The position numbers were made by a program, and so were the translations under genes. Shown here piece after piece: positions 1 through 11,806 of a stretch of DNA of 64,000 nt. The stretch spans positions 31,931,845-31,995,844 of the forward strand of contig CM046453.1 in assembly GCA_025506515.1 (NCBI GenBank). Reading direction: 5' to 3'. Within the stretch, counting starts at the first letter, position 1; each line of letters starts with the position of its first letter. This DNA is from Flaveria trinervia (taxonomy: Eukaryota > Streptophyta > Magnoliopsida > Asterales > Asteraceae). Under the pieces are notes generated by a model. That model did no database searches and was not told the DNA's origin. It was given only the letters and a program-made list of their open reading frames with translations.

Positions 1-471
1 GTTAAAATATTTTATTAAAGAATATTTAAGGATTTAAATTTAGAAATTTGCAAAAAATAATTTGTTGTCTTTAAAGATAATTAAAGTTGACAAAAATGAT
101 TTTTATAATTATTAAGATTTTTCTGTAATTAATTTGTTAAAAAATGTTTTAAAAAAATAATGAGGGTGCCCGAGTGTTGAAACCCTAGAAAGATTAGCAT
201 TTTAGTCATTAGATTAGTTTTGTCATAGTATAGGGACCTATTATGTAAATATATGTTCCTTTTGTTTCTTGTTATTAGTATAGATATGATTGTTTTTTTT
301 GTGTTGGTTAGAATTGGTAGATATTCATATTCTATCAATTGTACTTTGTAATCCTACTAATATCAATAGAAATTCTATGAATTTTTCTTAAATTTGTTGT
401 GTTGATTACATTGTTTAGTTAATTGTCAATTGTTTGATAACAATCACATATCGATCCATTTGAACCCGTCA
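1..471 (+). repeat. C1 5' LTR, right end only
   Basis: AT-rich sequence ending in GTCA two bases before a consensus primer-binding site, as expected for an LTR end. The left end is outside the window and the matching 3' LTR is not present, so the length is unknown. No ORF of note. Confidence 0.65.
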
Positions 472-473
472 AA

Positions 474-485
474 TGGTATCAGAGC
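474..485 (+). other. Primer-binding site of C1
   Basis: TGGTATCAGAGC matches the complement of the 3' end of plant initiator tRNA-Met, the usual minus-strand primer of copia elements. It starts 2 nt after the LTR end. Confidence 0.9.
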
Positions 486-775
486 TTTCGGTTTAGTGAT
501 TTAAAGTTCAAAACACGACTTTTGAGCATTTTTGAATCACTTGAATCTGTGATTTGATCGCAATTGTTCAACTAATTGATGATTTAGTTGTGTTTCATCA
601 CTAGAAACATGATTTGAATCACAATTGAGTGAATTTACATAATCAAATCTGAAATTTGACAAATTTGTGTTCGAATAGTTCTTCAAAACTCGAACACTAA
701 ATCTGTAAAATTGAGAATCAAAGTGTTGTTAATTGAATGAAATGATGTTCAAGGATTGATTATCGGTGAATTAAT
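486..775 (+). other. C1 leader, first part
   Basis: Untranslated AT-rich leader after the PBS. It is interrupted at 775 by C2, whose left TSD copy TTAAT is 771-775, and resumes at 8691-8696 after C2. No coding signal is seen. Confidence 0.7.
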
Positions 776-1570
776 TGTACAATTCGATGTGCCCAAGATA
801 CATATTAAATTGATGTGGCAAGTGTGATATGATCCAAGTCGGGTCATACCCAATAACAGGCTAGACAAACATCTGCAATATTTATTTTATTGATTTGATC
901 AGTTAAATAAATAACGACAACAAGAACATTTATAAAATTAACTATAACATGGCATGTAAGGTGTTACTAATTAATTAAATTGGATTTTAATTAATGTCAT
1001 GTTAGAGCTAGTTGAGTGTACAAAATAAAATGTAAGTGTTACCATTTTATTTTGGGGTTTAGTTAAATAAATTGGATGAAAGACAAAAGCTTGACCACCC
1101 ATTGGTGGTAGCCATTGCCTTGGCCCAAGAGGCTGAAAAGGGAGGCCATCCAATTGATTTAAAGATGCCTTTTGCACCCACAAGTTATCTACATGCAAAC
1201 CACTTCAATCTCTCAATTTTTAGTTGAAGAATCCTCTCTTCTCTCCTCTTCTGGTTCTCGACAGCTAGAAGGAAAGAAAAGGGCTGAAACTTTCAGTTTT
1301 AAAGTGTTTAAAAGGTGGAACTTGGTGTTGTGGATTCCTAGAATCAAAGGGTGTTTTGTTGGTAGCTTGGGGTATCACCTTCTTGAGGTCTTCTTTCTTG
1401 AAGATTCAGCCACAAAGTTCATCTTTAGCACCTTAGCAAACTGGTTTTCTAGCAGCTTGAAAGGTTGTCCTCTAAACATCCTATGGTTGTCTTTATTGTA
1501 TGCATTTTGTATATGGATCCATGGTTTGGATTTTGATTATCAAATGGGTTTAATAATCAACTTATTAACA
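776..1570 (+). repeat. C2 5' LTR, truncated at its 3' end
   Basis: Aligns with 7825-8618 of the 3' LTR nearly base for base, then departs. The last 72 bp of the 3' LTR (8619-8690) have no counterpart here, and only AGAGCC (1571-1576) of a PBS follows. A deletion removing the LTR end and the first half of the PBS is the simplest reading. Confidence 0.85.
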
Positions 1571-1576
1571 AGAGCC

Positions 1577-3153
1577 ACTTATACGAATGCATACATGCAT
1601 AGATTATACATTTTCAGGATTTTGTGATGTGAAACACCATATGACTGTGACCTTTTAGGTCTGAATGGTTACCCCGTTGTGGTTTTAAAGATTATATTTT
1701 ACATGCATATGGTAATCTTTAAAATCAAGTCACATTGATGGATTGTTTGTTTTGTTTGGACAAAACCAAAATTTTCGGTTTGTATAACCTTGGCCGAAAA
1801 TTTAGGGTGAAAAAGGGGAACCATTTTAACTTGAAATGCTTGCATATTTGGATGTGTATTTGAATGTTCATAACCTAGCCAAAACCTTGTGTTTGGATGT
1901 ATATTTGGATGTATATTTGTGTTGTATATTTATTTATTTGGGTTTGTAATCTATTTAGTTTTTTATGATGGTTTGTAATAATAAGTAGATTAGTTGTATT
2001 CCTTTTACTAGTAAAAATGTATTAGGATATATTTTGTAAAAGAAATTCAACAAGACTTGGGTTTTTGATTTGGGCCATTTTAGGCACAAATGGGCCTCAT
2101 AGCCCAAGATTGGTTTAAGCCCAATAACCAAAGCCCAAAACATGGAGGCCCAAGGAAGCCAAGAGCTGAAGTTGGAGCCCGAAAGAAAGCCCAAATAAAG
2201 CAAAATGATGACAACACAAAATGCACACTTGATGCATTAGGATGCGGGATCAAGTGGGAGCACGCCATCTCAATGCCTTGTGTCATGTTTATGCCTTATT
2301 ATTAACCCTCTTGGCACACTTGTATTGGCCAACAAGTGTTGCCAAATCCATTGGCTATGGTTATGAACTTGTGGTTGTTTTATTATGCATGTATAGTTGA
2401 TTTATGTTCATATTATCTTATTGTGGAATTGGATAGTTAACAACAAGAAATCCACAACTCACATAAAGATGGTTCCTTAGAAATCAATAAAAATAAAATT
2501 GTTTTACCAAAGGTTATTGATTTCATAATTAAATGAGTTATTAAAAGGAACTTTGAAATAAGTTTTCAAACAAACTACCATGCATTTGAATGCATGCAAA
2601 TGCAAGGTATGAAAATTGTTTTCCAAACTAGAATTTTGTAAATCACAAATCCCTTTTAAAATAAGTCAAACACCATCCTATTATACAACACTTGAATCAT
2701 TTGAGAACATAATGTGGGATAAAGGTCACCTAACCACATTAAAGGGAACCTATGAGTTTGAGGTGGGTTTGCCATATTTATGGGATAAAGGTCACCTAAC
2801 CACTTATATTAGCAAATCCACACGTGTGTCTAAGTAGGATGACTTAATTTGGAAATCATGCATTAGGATCGGCGAAGCATGACGTACAAAGGGTGTTGAT
2901 GGGATAAACATGCCAAACAAAACACAAGATGTTTAACCGATCCCATACACTAGAAATTGTAATAGGTTACAATTGTCAAACGTTGACTACCTTGTTAATT
3001 TAAATAAAGGGATAAAGGTCACCTAACCGATATTTAAATGTAACATTGGATTCTAAATTTTGACTATTAATTGCCTATGAGACAAAAAGGATATTAATAA
3101 TCAAAATACATTAATATTAAAAGTACTAAAAATTGATCTTTGTAAAATTCTAG
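1577..3153 (+). other. C2 leader (untranslated)
   Basis: Roughly 1.6 kb between LTR and gag without a convincing gene; the short ORFs here have no recognisable domain. Related to the C3 leader (16396-17839), for example around the stretch reading TTTGGACAAAA followed by AAATTTAGGGT. It holds the conserved 20-nt triple repeat at 2716, 2782 and 3009. Confidence 0.7.
2716..3028 (+). repeat. Three copies of a 20-nt leader repeat (C2)
   Basis: GGGATAAAGGTCACCTAACC occurs exactly at 2716-2735, 2782-2801 and 3009-3028, shortly before gag. C3 has three copies with almost the same spacing on the opposite strand. Confidence 0.95.
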
Positions 3154-4142
3154 ATGGCTAACAACAACAACGCAATCCCAACCGTCCATAACCTATCACT
3201 AAGAACAATCCTTGAAAAGGAACGTTTAAACCATGGGAACTTCATGGATTGGTACCGAAACTTGAGAATCATTCTCAAACAAGAAAATAAGTCCTATGTG
3301 TTAGACGATCCCATTCCCGATCAACCCGATGAAAAGGACGTTGAGGCCTTTGCCGAGTGGGTCAAGTACACCGAAGACTCTGTGCAAGTCTCATGTCTTA
3401 TGCTAGCGAGTATGATTCCTGATTTGCAAAAGGACTTTGAGAACCACAATGCCTATGACATGATCACCCAGTTGAGGGAAATGTTCCAACAACAATCAAG
3501 GGTGGAGCGCTTCGAAACGGTTCGAGCACTCCATGCATGTCGAATGGACGAGACCCAATCGATATCATCTTACATTCTTAAGATGAAGAGAGACATTGAT
3601 CGCCTTGAAAGGCTTAACTGTCGTGTGCCCAACGAGTTGGCAACGGACTTAATGCTCAACTCCCTATCCAAGAAGTTTGATAGCTTTGTTATGAACTATA
3701 ACATGAATGGATGGGACAAGAGCATTGGTGAGCTTCATTCAATGCTCAAAACAGCCGAGGCAGGCATGGGTAGAAAGGTTCTACCGGTCCTTACGATCAA
3801 TGAAGGTGGTAGTAGGAAAAGGCACCTCCCCGACCCTAGGGCAAGTGTTGCCAAAGGGAAGGGGCGCGTCAAAGGGAGGGTAAGGGTAAAGCAAAAGTGG
3901 AACCGCCCAAAACGAAAGAAAAGAAGCAAAAGGTTGCTCAAGATGACCCGTGTTTTGAGTGTGGTGAGGTAGGCCATTGGAAACGCAATTGTCCGGTCTA
4001 TCTCAAAGCGTTGAGATTGAAGAGGGACGTGGGGCAAACTTCAGGTACAATCTTTATGATACATGTTGAGCTAAATGTTATTTCATTTAACACGTGGGTA
4101 TTAGATACCGGATGTGGAACTCATATTTGCAATTTGTTATAG
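3154..4142 (+). pseudogene. C2 gag and protease start
   Basis: Capsid-type gag beginning at ATG 3154 with an N-terminal region containing a W-Y-R-N-L motif typical of copia gag (gag_2/UBN2 type). A frameshift near 3890 moves the reading to another frame, where a CX2CX4HX4C zinc knuckle (CFECGEVGHWKRNC, about 3951-3992) and the protease motif LDTGCG (Asp codon 4104-4106) are found. A TAG at 4140-4142 stops the frame just after the protease site. Gag would coat the RNA in cytoplasmic particles and the protease would cleave the polyprotein. Family and order are clear; this copy is broken. Confidence 0.9.
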
Positions 4143-5130
4143 GGGTTCAAAAGAAGTGAGCATTATGCAAAAGGAGGAATAAGTCTCTTCATGGGCAATG
4201 GTGGAAAGGTTCACGTGGAAGCCCAAGGAGACTACATTTTGAAGCTTCCAAGTGGTTTGGAAGTCATTTTAAAGAATGTATTATATGCTCCTAGTTTGAC
4301 TAGGAACATTATTTCTGTTTCCCGTTTGAGACAATATGATTATGATTTCAAGTTTGTTGACAATGATATTCATGTTTCTTTAAATCATATGTTTTATTTT
4401 AAGCCTATACCTTGTAATGGTATATATATGAATTGGTTCATGATAACACCACATATGATAGCTCTATGTACTAAGCAACCACCAAAAGGCTCAAACAAGA
4501 CTTGAGTGATTCCTATCTTTGGCATTGTCGCCTTGGTCACATAAACAAGAATCGTATGCAAAAACTCCAAAAGAATGGTCTTTTAAAAACTAATGAAAAT
4601 GATTCATTTGATGTATGCGAGTCTTGTTTACAAGGAAAAATGACAAAGGCCCCTTTTAGTGGGACTAATGAAAGGGCAAAGGATTTACTAGGGATCATAC
4701 ATTCGGATGTACGTGGACCTTTTAAACCAACAACTAGGAATGGTGAAAGATACTTCATGAATCTTTTGAAATGTTCCAAATCTTCAAGAATGAAGTAGAA
4801 AATCAACTCAACAAAACGGTCAAGATTCTTCGTACAGATAGAGGAGGTGAATACCTTAGTAGTGAATTTCAAGAATATCTTAGAAGTTGTGGGATTGTCT
4901 CACAACTTACTCCACCTGGAACACCACAACATAATGGTGTGTCTGAGAGGAGGAATCGCAGTCTATTGGATATGGTTCGATCTATAATGGCTAGAAGTAC
5001 ACTACCTCTATCATTTTGGGGTTTCGCGTTGCTCTCCGCGGCCCGTATTTTAAATATGGCCCCAACAAGAAAGTGGAAAGGACACCTTTCAAAGTATGGC
5101 ATGGAAGGGTTCCATCATAATCATATTTAA
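4143..5130 (+). pseudogene. C2 protease tail and integrase
   Basis: After the stop at 4140 the same frame continues with protease/linker (LYAPSLTRNIISVS). A frameshift near 4500 leads to the GAG-pre-integrase segment with the zinc-binding His/Cys set (WHCRLGH, then CESC). The integrase catalytic Asp in HSDVRGPF is near 4706, the second in RTDRGGEY and the Glu in GVSERRNR lie in the next frame (from 4771). Compared with C3 (14480-14827), about 20 codons of the catalytic core are missing near 4757, with a frame change. Integrase inserts the cDNA into host chromatin; this one should be inactive. Confidence 0.88.
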
Positions 5131-5271
5131 AAGTTTGGGGGTGTGATGCTTATCCTAAGCAATATACTCAAAACAAACTGGAAGCCCGATCCACAAAGTG
5201 TATCTTCATTGGATATCCTAGAGATTGTATTGGATATTATTTCTATGATCTGACAGAGCAGAAAGTGTTTA

Positions 5272-6128
5272 TTGCTTGAAAGGCAGAGTTCTTGGAAACT
5301 AAGTTTCCTTCAGAAGAAACTAGTGGAAGAGCAGTGGAACTTGAAGAGGTTCAAGATTCACAAGACGATACACAATTGGTTGATACTAGCAATCAACATG
5401 AGGATGTTGAGAATGATCATATGGATGATCAAGATACACAAAACGTTCGCAAATCTCGTAGAATTAGTGTTCCTCCTGAGAGATATGTATTTTTCATGGA
5501 TGGATGCTATATGGTAGATTCGGATGAACCAACCACATACCATCATGCAATGTCAAAACCTGATTTTGACAAATGGCAAGAAGCCATGAACGTTGAGATG
5601 CAATCCATGTATGATAACCAAGTTTTGGAATTGGTTACACCACCTCTTAAGTCCAAGATACTGATATGCATGGAAACTGATATGCATGGAAACTTGGATA
5701 CTTATAAAGCCAGACTTGTAGCGAAAGGTTTCACTCAAACTCAAGGGGTTGATTATGATGAAACTTTCTCGCATGTGGCAATGCTAAAGTCTATTAGGAT
5801 ATTGTTTGCCATAGCATCATATTACGACTATGAGATTTGGCAAATGGATGTCAAAACCGCTTTCCTTAAAGGATATCTTGAGGAAGATGTCCATATGAAA
5901 CAGCCTGAAGGTTTTGTCGATCCAAAACATCCTAACAAGGTATGCAAGTTAAAGAAATCAATCTATGGATTGAAACAAGCATCAAGAAGTTGGAATCATC
6001 ATTTTGATGATGAAGTAAAGAAATTTGGCTTCATCAAAAACGCTGATGAAGCTTGTGTATATAAGAAAGCTAGTGGGAGCATTATTACTTTCCTTGTATT
6101 ATATGTCGATGACATTCTACTAATTTGA
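5272..6128 (+). pseudogene. C2 reverse transcriptase
   Basis: Copia reverse transcriptase in one frame from about 5292, with ARLVAKGFTQTQGVDYDETF, WQMDVKTAFLKG, SIYGLKQASRSW and an intact catalytic YVDDILLI (Asp-Asp near 6108-6113). A TGA at 6126-6128 follows immediately where the family continues, with the frame shifting to 6125. A short internal duplication of METDMHGN-like sequence near 5665-5695 replaces the normal thumb-side sequence. It would copy the element RNA into DNA. Confidence 0.92.
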
Positions 6129-7045
6129 AACGACATTCCAACCTTGGAATAAAAACCTGGCTTGGAAGTTGTTTTTCCATTAGGGATCTTGGTGAGGCCA
6201 CCTATATTTTAGGAATAAAGATCTACATGGATAGATCAAGACGGTTAATAGGTTTAAACCAAAGTGCATATATTGAAAAGATCTTGAAAAGGTTCAAGAT
6301 GGAGAATTCTAAGAAAGGTTTGGTACCTATTCAAAAGGGGACTATATTGAGCTCATCGCAATGCCCTAGTTCAAAGGTTGAACAAGAAAGAATGAATGGA
6401 GTCCCATATGCATCTGCTATAAGATCCATCATGTATGCAATGATATGTACTAGGTCGGACGTGTCATGTGCTCTAAGCATGACAAGTAGATATCAATAGA
6501 ATCCTGGTAATAGTCATTGGATGGCTATTAAGAGTATTTTGAAATACCTTAGACACACTAAGGATATGTTCTTAATATATGGATCTGGTGAGGAGGAGCT
6601 CGTTGTAAAGGGTTACACGGATGCGAGTTTCCAAAATGATCGAGATGATTCTCGATCACAGTTGGGATATGTCTTCATTATGAATGGAGGAGTAGTCTCT
6701 TGGAAGAGCTCAAAGCAAGATGTGGTGGCACTGTCTACAACAGAATCAGAATACATGGCCGCTTCATTGGAAGCTCAAGAAGCTGCGTGGTTTAGGAAGT
6801 TCATTGCTGATCTAGGGGTTGTTGCTACTATTCAAGACCCCCTAGAGATCTTTTGTGACAACGAGGGTGCGATTGCTCAAATCAAGGAACCTCGTGCTCA
6901 TCAAAAGACTCGGCACATTGAACGGAGATTCAACTACATAAGGGATGAAGTTGAAAAGGGAAAGATATGTATTCGCAAAGTTCACACGGATCAAAACATT
7001 GCGGATCCATTCACAAAGCTCCTAGATAGGACTTCGATATTCTAG
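6125..7045 (+). pseudogene. C2 reverse transcriptase end and RNase H
   Basis: Connection domain followed by RNase H with the catalytic acidic set in GYTDAS, TTESEY and FCDNEGA, and the terminal ADPFTKLL motif. One in-frame TAG at 6497-6499 separates the two parts; otherwise the frame is constant. The stop at 7043-7045 is the natural end of the polyprotein. RNase H degrades the RNA template during cDNA synthesis. Confidence 0.92.
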
Positions 7046-7809
7046 TGATTGGACTTGATCAAATTTTGTATTTGTATATTGGAACTTATGTTATTTGACT
7101 TAATTATATGATTATAATTTTCATTTGTTCATCTATTTTAGCATGTTTAAATCCATGAATAAACAAGTTATTCTAAATGTCCGTAGTCGATCATACTTGT
7201 GGGAACAAATATGAATGTAAGACTATAATGAACTTGGATTGGTTGATATTCATATATGAATATAGAGCAAGAGGTTGCTACCAAGGTTCATTGATGTATA
7301 TGGGATATAGATATAGGACTGACCCACTCTCAATCATTTCTGCATGGAATCTTTGTGATTAGTCATAAGAGATATTGAGTAAAGGCGAATATCATTACAT
7401 CCTCAGACTTGAGATATATATTAGGTCTTGATATTCACCAAGTGTCATACTTTGACTAGGTGCTTCACTGCTCTGCAAGATGGGCAGTACATAAGGCTAA
7501 GTTCAGGTATGATATAAAGTGATTGTGAGAGACGTATGTAGTCAAGATGGAATTTGTTCCTCTTATTCGCTGAGAGTAAGATGTCTAAGGCCTGTTAAAG
7601 TTAAATCATCGGAGAATGACAATTTTGTGTCTCTGGGATTTAACATGACATCTGTAACAAAAGGATAGATGATTGATTCACCTAAATCATATTCAAGTAA
7701 GGTTCTTGAAAGGGATGATGTTATTGAATGGCACTTAGTCATATACATTAGGGGTAGCAAACTGTTGCTAGGCATCATTTGCTGTTTGCATCAATCTTCT
7801 ATGAATCTT
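7046..7809 (+). other. C2 3' untranslated region
   Basis: About 760 bp between RNase H and the PPT with no convincing ORF. The matching region of C3 is 11807-12570, reversed, and the two are recognisably similar along their length. Confidence 0.75.
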
Positions 7810-7824
7810 GTGCAAGTGGGAGAT
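7810..7824 (+). other. Polypurine tract of C2
   Basis: GTGCAAGTGGGAGAT directly precedes the 3' LTR start at 7825; C3 has the same tract in reverse at 11792-11806. It primes plus-strand DNA synthesis. Confidence 0.85.
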
Positions 7825-8690
7825 TGTAGAATTCGATGTGCCCAAGATACATATTAAATTGATGTGGCTAGTGTGATATGATCCAAGTCGGGTCATACCC
7901 AATAACAGGCTAGGCAAACATCTGCAATATTTATTTTATTGATTTGATCAGTTAAATAAATAACGACACTAATAACATTCATAAAATTAACTATACCATG
8001 GCATGTAAGGTGTTACTAATTAATTAAATTGGGTTTTATTAATGTCATGTTAGAGCTAGTTGAGTGTACAAAATAAAATGTAAGTGTTACCATTTTATTT
8101 TAGGGTTTAGTTAAATAAATTGGATGAAAGACAAAAGCTTGATCACCCATTGGTGGCAGCCATTGTCGTGGCCCAAGAGGCTGAAAAGGGAGACCATCCA
8201 ATTGATTTAAAGATGCCTTTTGCACCCACAAGTTATCTACATGCAAACCACTTCAATCTCTCAATTTTTAGTTGAAGAATCCTCTCTTCTCTCCTCTTCA
8301 AGTTCTCGGCAGCTGGGAGGAAAGAAAAGGGCTGGAACTTTCACTTTTAAAGTGTTTAAAAGGTGGAACTTGGAGTTGTGGATTCCTAGCATTAAAGGGT
8401 GTTTTGTTGGTAGCTTGGGGTATCACCTTCTTGAGGTCTTCTTGCTTGAAGATTCAGCCACAAAGTTCATCTTTAGCATCTTAACAAACTCGTTTTCTAG
8501 CAGCTTGAAAGGTTCTCCTCTAAACATCCTATGGTTGTCTTTATTGTATGCATTTCGTAAATGGATCCATGGTTTGGATTTTGATTATCAAATGGGTTTA
8601 ATAATCAACTTGTTAACAACTTATAATCCGCTGCGTTTTTCATATAAACAAGCTTATATGAACTTTGATAAACTATTTAAAATCCCTACA
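7825..8690 (+). repeat. C2 3' LTR
   Basis: 866 bp from TGTAGAATTC to CCCTACA, followed directly by the TSD copy TTAAT. It is the complete copy; the 5' LTR lacks the last 72 bp. Confidence 0.9.
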
Positions 8691-9281
8691 TTAATGACTT
8701 GATTGAAGAGTTTTAGATCGTTTTATCAAGTTTTGGAAAATTTGTTAAGATCAGGTTCTTACAAACAAGATGAATTAGGCGTTTGAGGTGTTGAAATCAT
8801 CTGAAAATCACCTAAGTGTTTAGGCGCATGAACACTGTTCAGAAGCTTTAACATTGTTTAGGCGTTTCAAAGAGGTCGTTTTGACATTGTGTGGGTGTTT
8901 AAGCACTGTTTAGACATTTATTGAGAAATCTAAGTCTCAGGCGCTTTGGAACTCTTCAGGCGCTTTGCAACTGTTTTAGACGCATCAACATTGTTTGGGT
9001 GTTTTGATACTGTTTAGGCGTTTCTACACTTGGGAACTTCAAAGTTCACTAAGGCAATCCCTTAGGTGTTTCTAAGACAAGTTAGGCGTTTCTCTACTAT
9101 TTAGACATTTCACTACTGTTTAGGCGTTTCACTACTATTCAAGCACATCTAATTCAAACTTTTCACTCAACACTTAGAAAATTTTTCAAAATCTAAAATA
9201 AAAAATATTATCATTCCTTTAATTCATTTCAAACCTAAAAACAACAAAAATAGTATATTTTCTTTAATTCAAAACTTAAAC
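8691..9281 (+). other. C1 leader, second part, with motif-A array
   Basis: The C1 leader resumes after C2 and leads to gag at 9282. From 8775 to 9150 it holds a degenerate array built on CTGTTTAGGCGTTTC; exact 15-mer copies are at 9010-9024 and 9116-9130, with many one- or two-base variants every 20-30 bp. No coding capacity is seen. Confidence 0.8.
8775..9150 (+). repeat. Motif-A array (TTAGGCG) in C1 leader
   Basis: About a dozen degenerate copies of TTTAGGCGTTTC/TAGGCGCATGA. The reverse complement, CGCCTAAACAG-like, makes up the arrays in gypsy LTRs S2 and G1. Confidence 0.85.
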
Positions 9282-10452
9282 ATGGTAATGTCGAAAGATT
9301 CAGAGAACAAAGTACCAAAGCTGAAGAATAGAGTTGATTTCAAAAATTGCTCACTCAGGTTGAAACATCATTTAAACTCAATTGATATTGATATATGGAA
9401 ATCAATTGAAAAAGGATCTCATATCCCAATTACTTATGATGGTCCTCATGGAGGTTTTGTTTATACAAAAGGTAGCCATATCCTGAAGATGGCTTAGATG
9501 GTGATGATTTAAAGAAGGTGAAGAATGATGTAAAACCATACTCTTTCTTATGCTAGAGAACTATCAAGCTGGTTATACCATGTATAAAGCACTTAAAGTT
9601 ATCTATGAAGGAGTAAAAGAGATACAAGACCTCAAAAGACAGAAGTTAAAGAGACAACTTGAACTTTTTGAGCATATATCTGGAGAAACAATAACCAGAT
9701 CATGAATAGATATGTGCAACTCACAACTTAAATGTCAACTTTAGGGATTAAAAATGATCTTAAAGACCTAAATGACAAACTTCTGAATGCACTTCCATCA
9801 TCATGGAAACAAAATGTAACCCTGTTAAAGCACGCTGAACGGTTTCCTATGGATCTTAATCTTCTCGTTGCTAAGATTGAGTCTGTAGAAATTGATGAGA
9901 GCTCTAGAAATAATGACAGAGCTACATCAACATCTCAATACAAGTATGTTGATTATCCGGCAAATACTGTAGAGAATACCTTTCTAGCCAAAAATGAAAC
10001 TACTCCTGAAGATGAGGGTGATCTGTTCGTGGGAGCTGGATTCTTCACTAGTACTCCAGTATATTCAACTCAGAATCAACCACAGTCTCCTCCAAAATCT
10101 ACAATGCCTAAAAGTCACAGTGAGACTCCATATTGTAACTCTACTAATCCTAGCAAAGTTAAAGATGTTATAAATATCCTCTTACAGTATGAAGAGTCCA
10201 AAACTGCATTTCCAACTTTTATGGCAAGTTTTCAAGCTTATCAGGGTAGTCATCTAACTCAGGTTGATTTGGTTTGGCAGGATTTATTGAGATGGACCCT
10301 CATGACATAGAAGAGATGGACCTTAATTGGAAAATGGTGATGATTGCTTACAAAACACAAAAGCACCCATATGTCAACAGGAACTACAAGCCTAGTGCCA
10401 ATAAAACAGTTGGCTTTAACAAGTCAAAGTCAAGGTATTTCAATTGCAATAG
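9282..10452 (+). pseudogene. C1 gag, N-terminal part
   Basis: Gag of the SIRE-like copia type: from ATG 9282 a WKSIEKGSHIP segment resembling the copia gag N-terminus, then after stops and frameshifts (first stop near 9495) an L-N-A-L-P-S-S-W capsid segment (9732 on), and finally the D-I-E-E-M-D-L-N-W-K segment with GFNKSKSRYFNCN leading into a zinc knuckle. The knuckle is cut by S1 at 10452/10453 and continues at 18828. Its first Cys is Tyr here. Gag forms the particle core and binds RNA. Confidence 0.8.
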
Positions 10453-10836
10453 TGTGTGTTCTTAATATGAACGGGAACATGAGCTTGGATCTTAGGATTC
10501 AAATTGATGATAATAAGACTTGAATGATTAGATGCTAGACTAATAAAGATGATGAAGATGATGAACACAATGTGTTTAATGTTTGATTTTTATTGCTTTG
10601 ATGTTGAAATCGTCATACATGGAGGATGATGATATAATATATTGTTGATGGAATTAATTCCCACCCTTGGTGGAGAATTATTCACCTTTACATGAATGAT
10701 ATTTGTTGCTATTTATACTAATCTAGCAATTACAATAATTACAAAATAAACCCTAGACTAATATTTTTGTTGCTTTTGTTCTTCAAGTCTTCAACTTCAA
10801 TAATATTGGAAATCTTTAATTTCTTCTTAGGTAGAA
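10453..10836. repeat. S1: solo LTR (or small LTR-like insertion), left part
   Basis: Begins TGTGTG next to the TSD copy AATAG (10448-10452). The right end is 18814-18822, ending TACA, followed by the second AATAG (18823-18827). Total about 393 bp without C3, with TGT...ACA ends and no ORF. The ends and 5-bp TSD fit a solo LTR; a short non-autonomous element is an alternative. Confidence 0.75.
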
Positions 10837-11791
10837 TGTTGGGTTTGTTGGACCTTAGTCAAACTAGTTTAACCATTTAAACTATCAAAACACAAGAGAA
10901 TAAAACCTTAGTATGTTCATTTGCAATCTGAAAATTAAGATTCATTTCATATCATCAACAAACCTAAGGACATAGGATCATTTATATGTGTTTGAACTAG
11001 CTATCAACAAGAAGTAACAACCCAAAAGGAAAACATACATACTACCTTTTGTAAGCTGTTGAAAAATGAATTTTAATGAAGAAAGTGAGGTTCTTGAATG
11101 ACCAAGACACCAAGGAGAGGTGTCCTCAAGCATCCATACCCACAAGCATCATGCAAACACCTTGTTGCTAGGATTCGAGCACCAAAATCGAGTCAAGAAG
11201 CTGCTGGAGCCTTGTTCCAGCCGTGAACTCAAGGAAGCTGCTGGAGCTTTGTTCCAGCCATGAACTCTTTCTTTCAAAAGATGAGTTGATGTTCTTGTGA
11301 CCCTTTTGCATATATGAGAGAGAGAGAGATCTGGATGAAGTGTCTGTGTGTATTCAAGAAGTGAAGGGAGCTCAACAAAGAGGCCAAAAAGGAACCCCTA
11401 AAGGGGGCGGCCGAAACCTTTTTTTCATTTGGGGTTTTCCCCCTAAAACTATTTATATTGTTAAACATATAATTAGAATAACTTACGTAATTACCCCTTT
11501 AATTATATAACTTATATACACACTCCTATTGTTTGATGTTATTTAATCAGATTAAACATCATTATAAATAATATCCATGAACAAAATATCCATATAGGTT
11601 GTTCAATCTCATATGCAACTTATTTAGAAAACCCATTTTCTAAATTGGTGTATTTATTAAATTGCATGATCATATCATTAATTAAATATTATTGGTGTTT
11701 GCTAAGCTTGTTATTGGGTATGACCCGACTTGGATCATAATGTACTAACCAGATCAATGTTCTATGTGTCTTGGGCATAAAGAATCCAACA
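10837..11791 (-). repeat. C3 3' LTR
   Basis: 955 bp, TGTTGGG to CCAACA on the plus strand. It contains a short GA microsatellite near 11319 and a GGGGCGGCC patch near 11404. Confidence 0.93.
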
Positions 11792-11806
11792 ATCTCCCAC
11801 TTGCAC
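11792..11806 (-). other. Polypurine tract of C3
   Basis: On the minus strand GTGCAAGTGGGAGAT, directly next to the 3' LTR and identical to the C2 tract. Confidence 0.85.

Larger units (their letters stand above)
776..8690 (+). mobile_element. C2: near-complete Ty1/copia element
   Basis: About 7.9 kb, flanked by the TSD TTAAT (771-775 and 8691-8695). LTRs begin TGTA(C/G)AATTC and the 3' LTR ends CCCTACA, giving a TGTAG/CTACA terminal inverted repeat. Order is LTR, leader with a three-copy 20-nt repeat, gag, protease, integrase, reverse transcriptase, RNase H, PPT, LTR, the copia order. It is the same family as C3, judged by LTR start, leader repeats, gag and pol. Tork/Angela-like affiliation is a guess. 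Not autonomous: several stops, frameshifts and an integrase deletion. Confidence 0.93.

Noticed and set aside
1..471. Complete C1 LTR
   Set aside because: Only the right end is in the window and no 3' copy is present for comparison.
1172..1627. 150-codon ORF as a gene
   Set aside because: It lies in the C2 5' LTR and a matching ORF (8220-8702) lies in the 3' LTR; no domain. It is LTR sequence.
2090..2305. Small ORF in C2 leader
   Set aside because: No similarity recognised; overlapping ORFs on both strands in a leader that is not conserved as protein.
8775..9150. CRISPR-like array
   Set aside because: Units are degenerate, irregularly spaced and in plant retrotransposon sequence; no unique spacers or cas genes.
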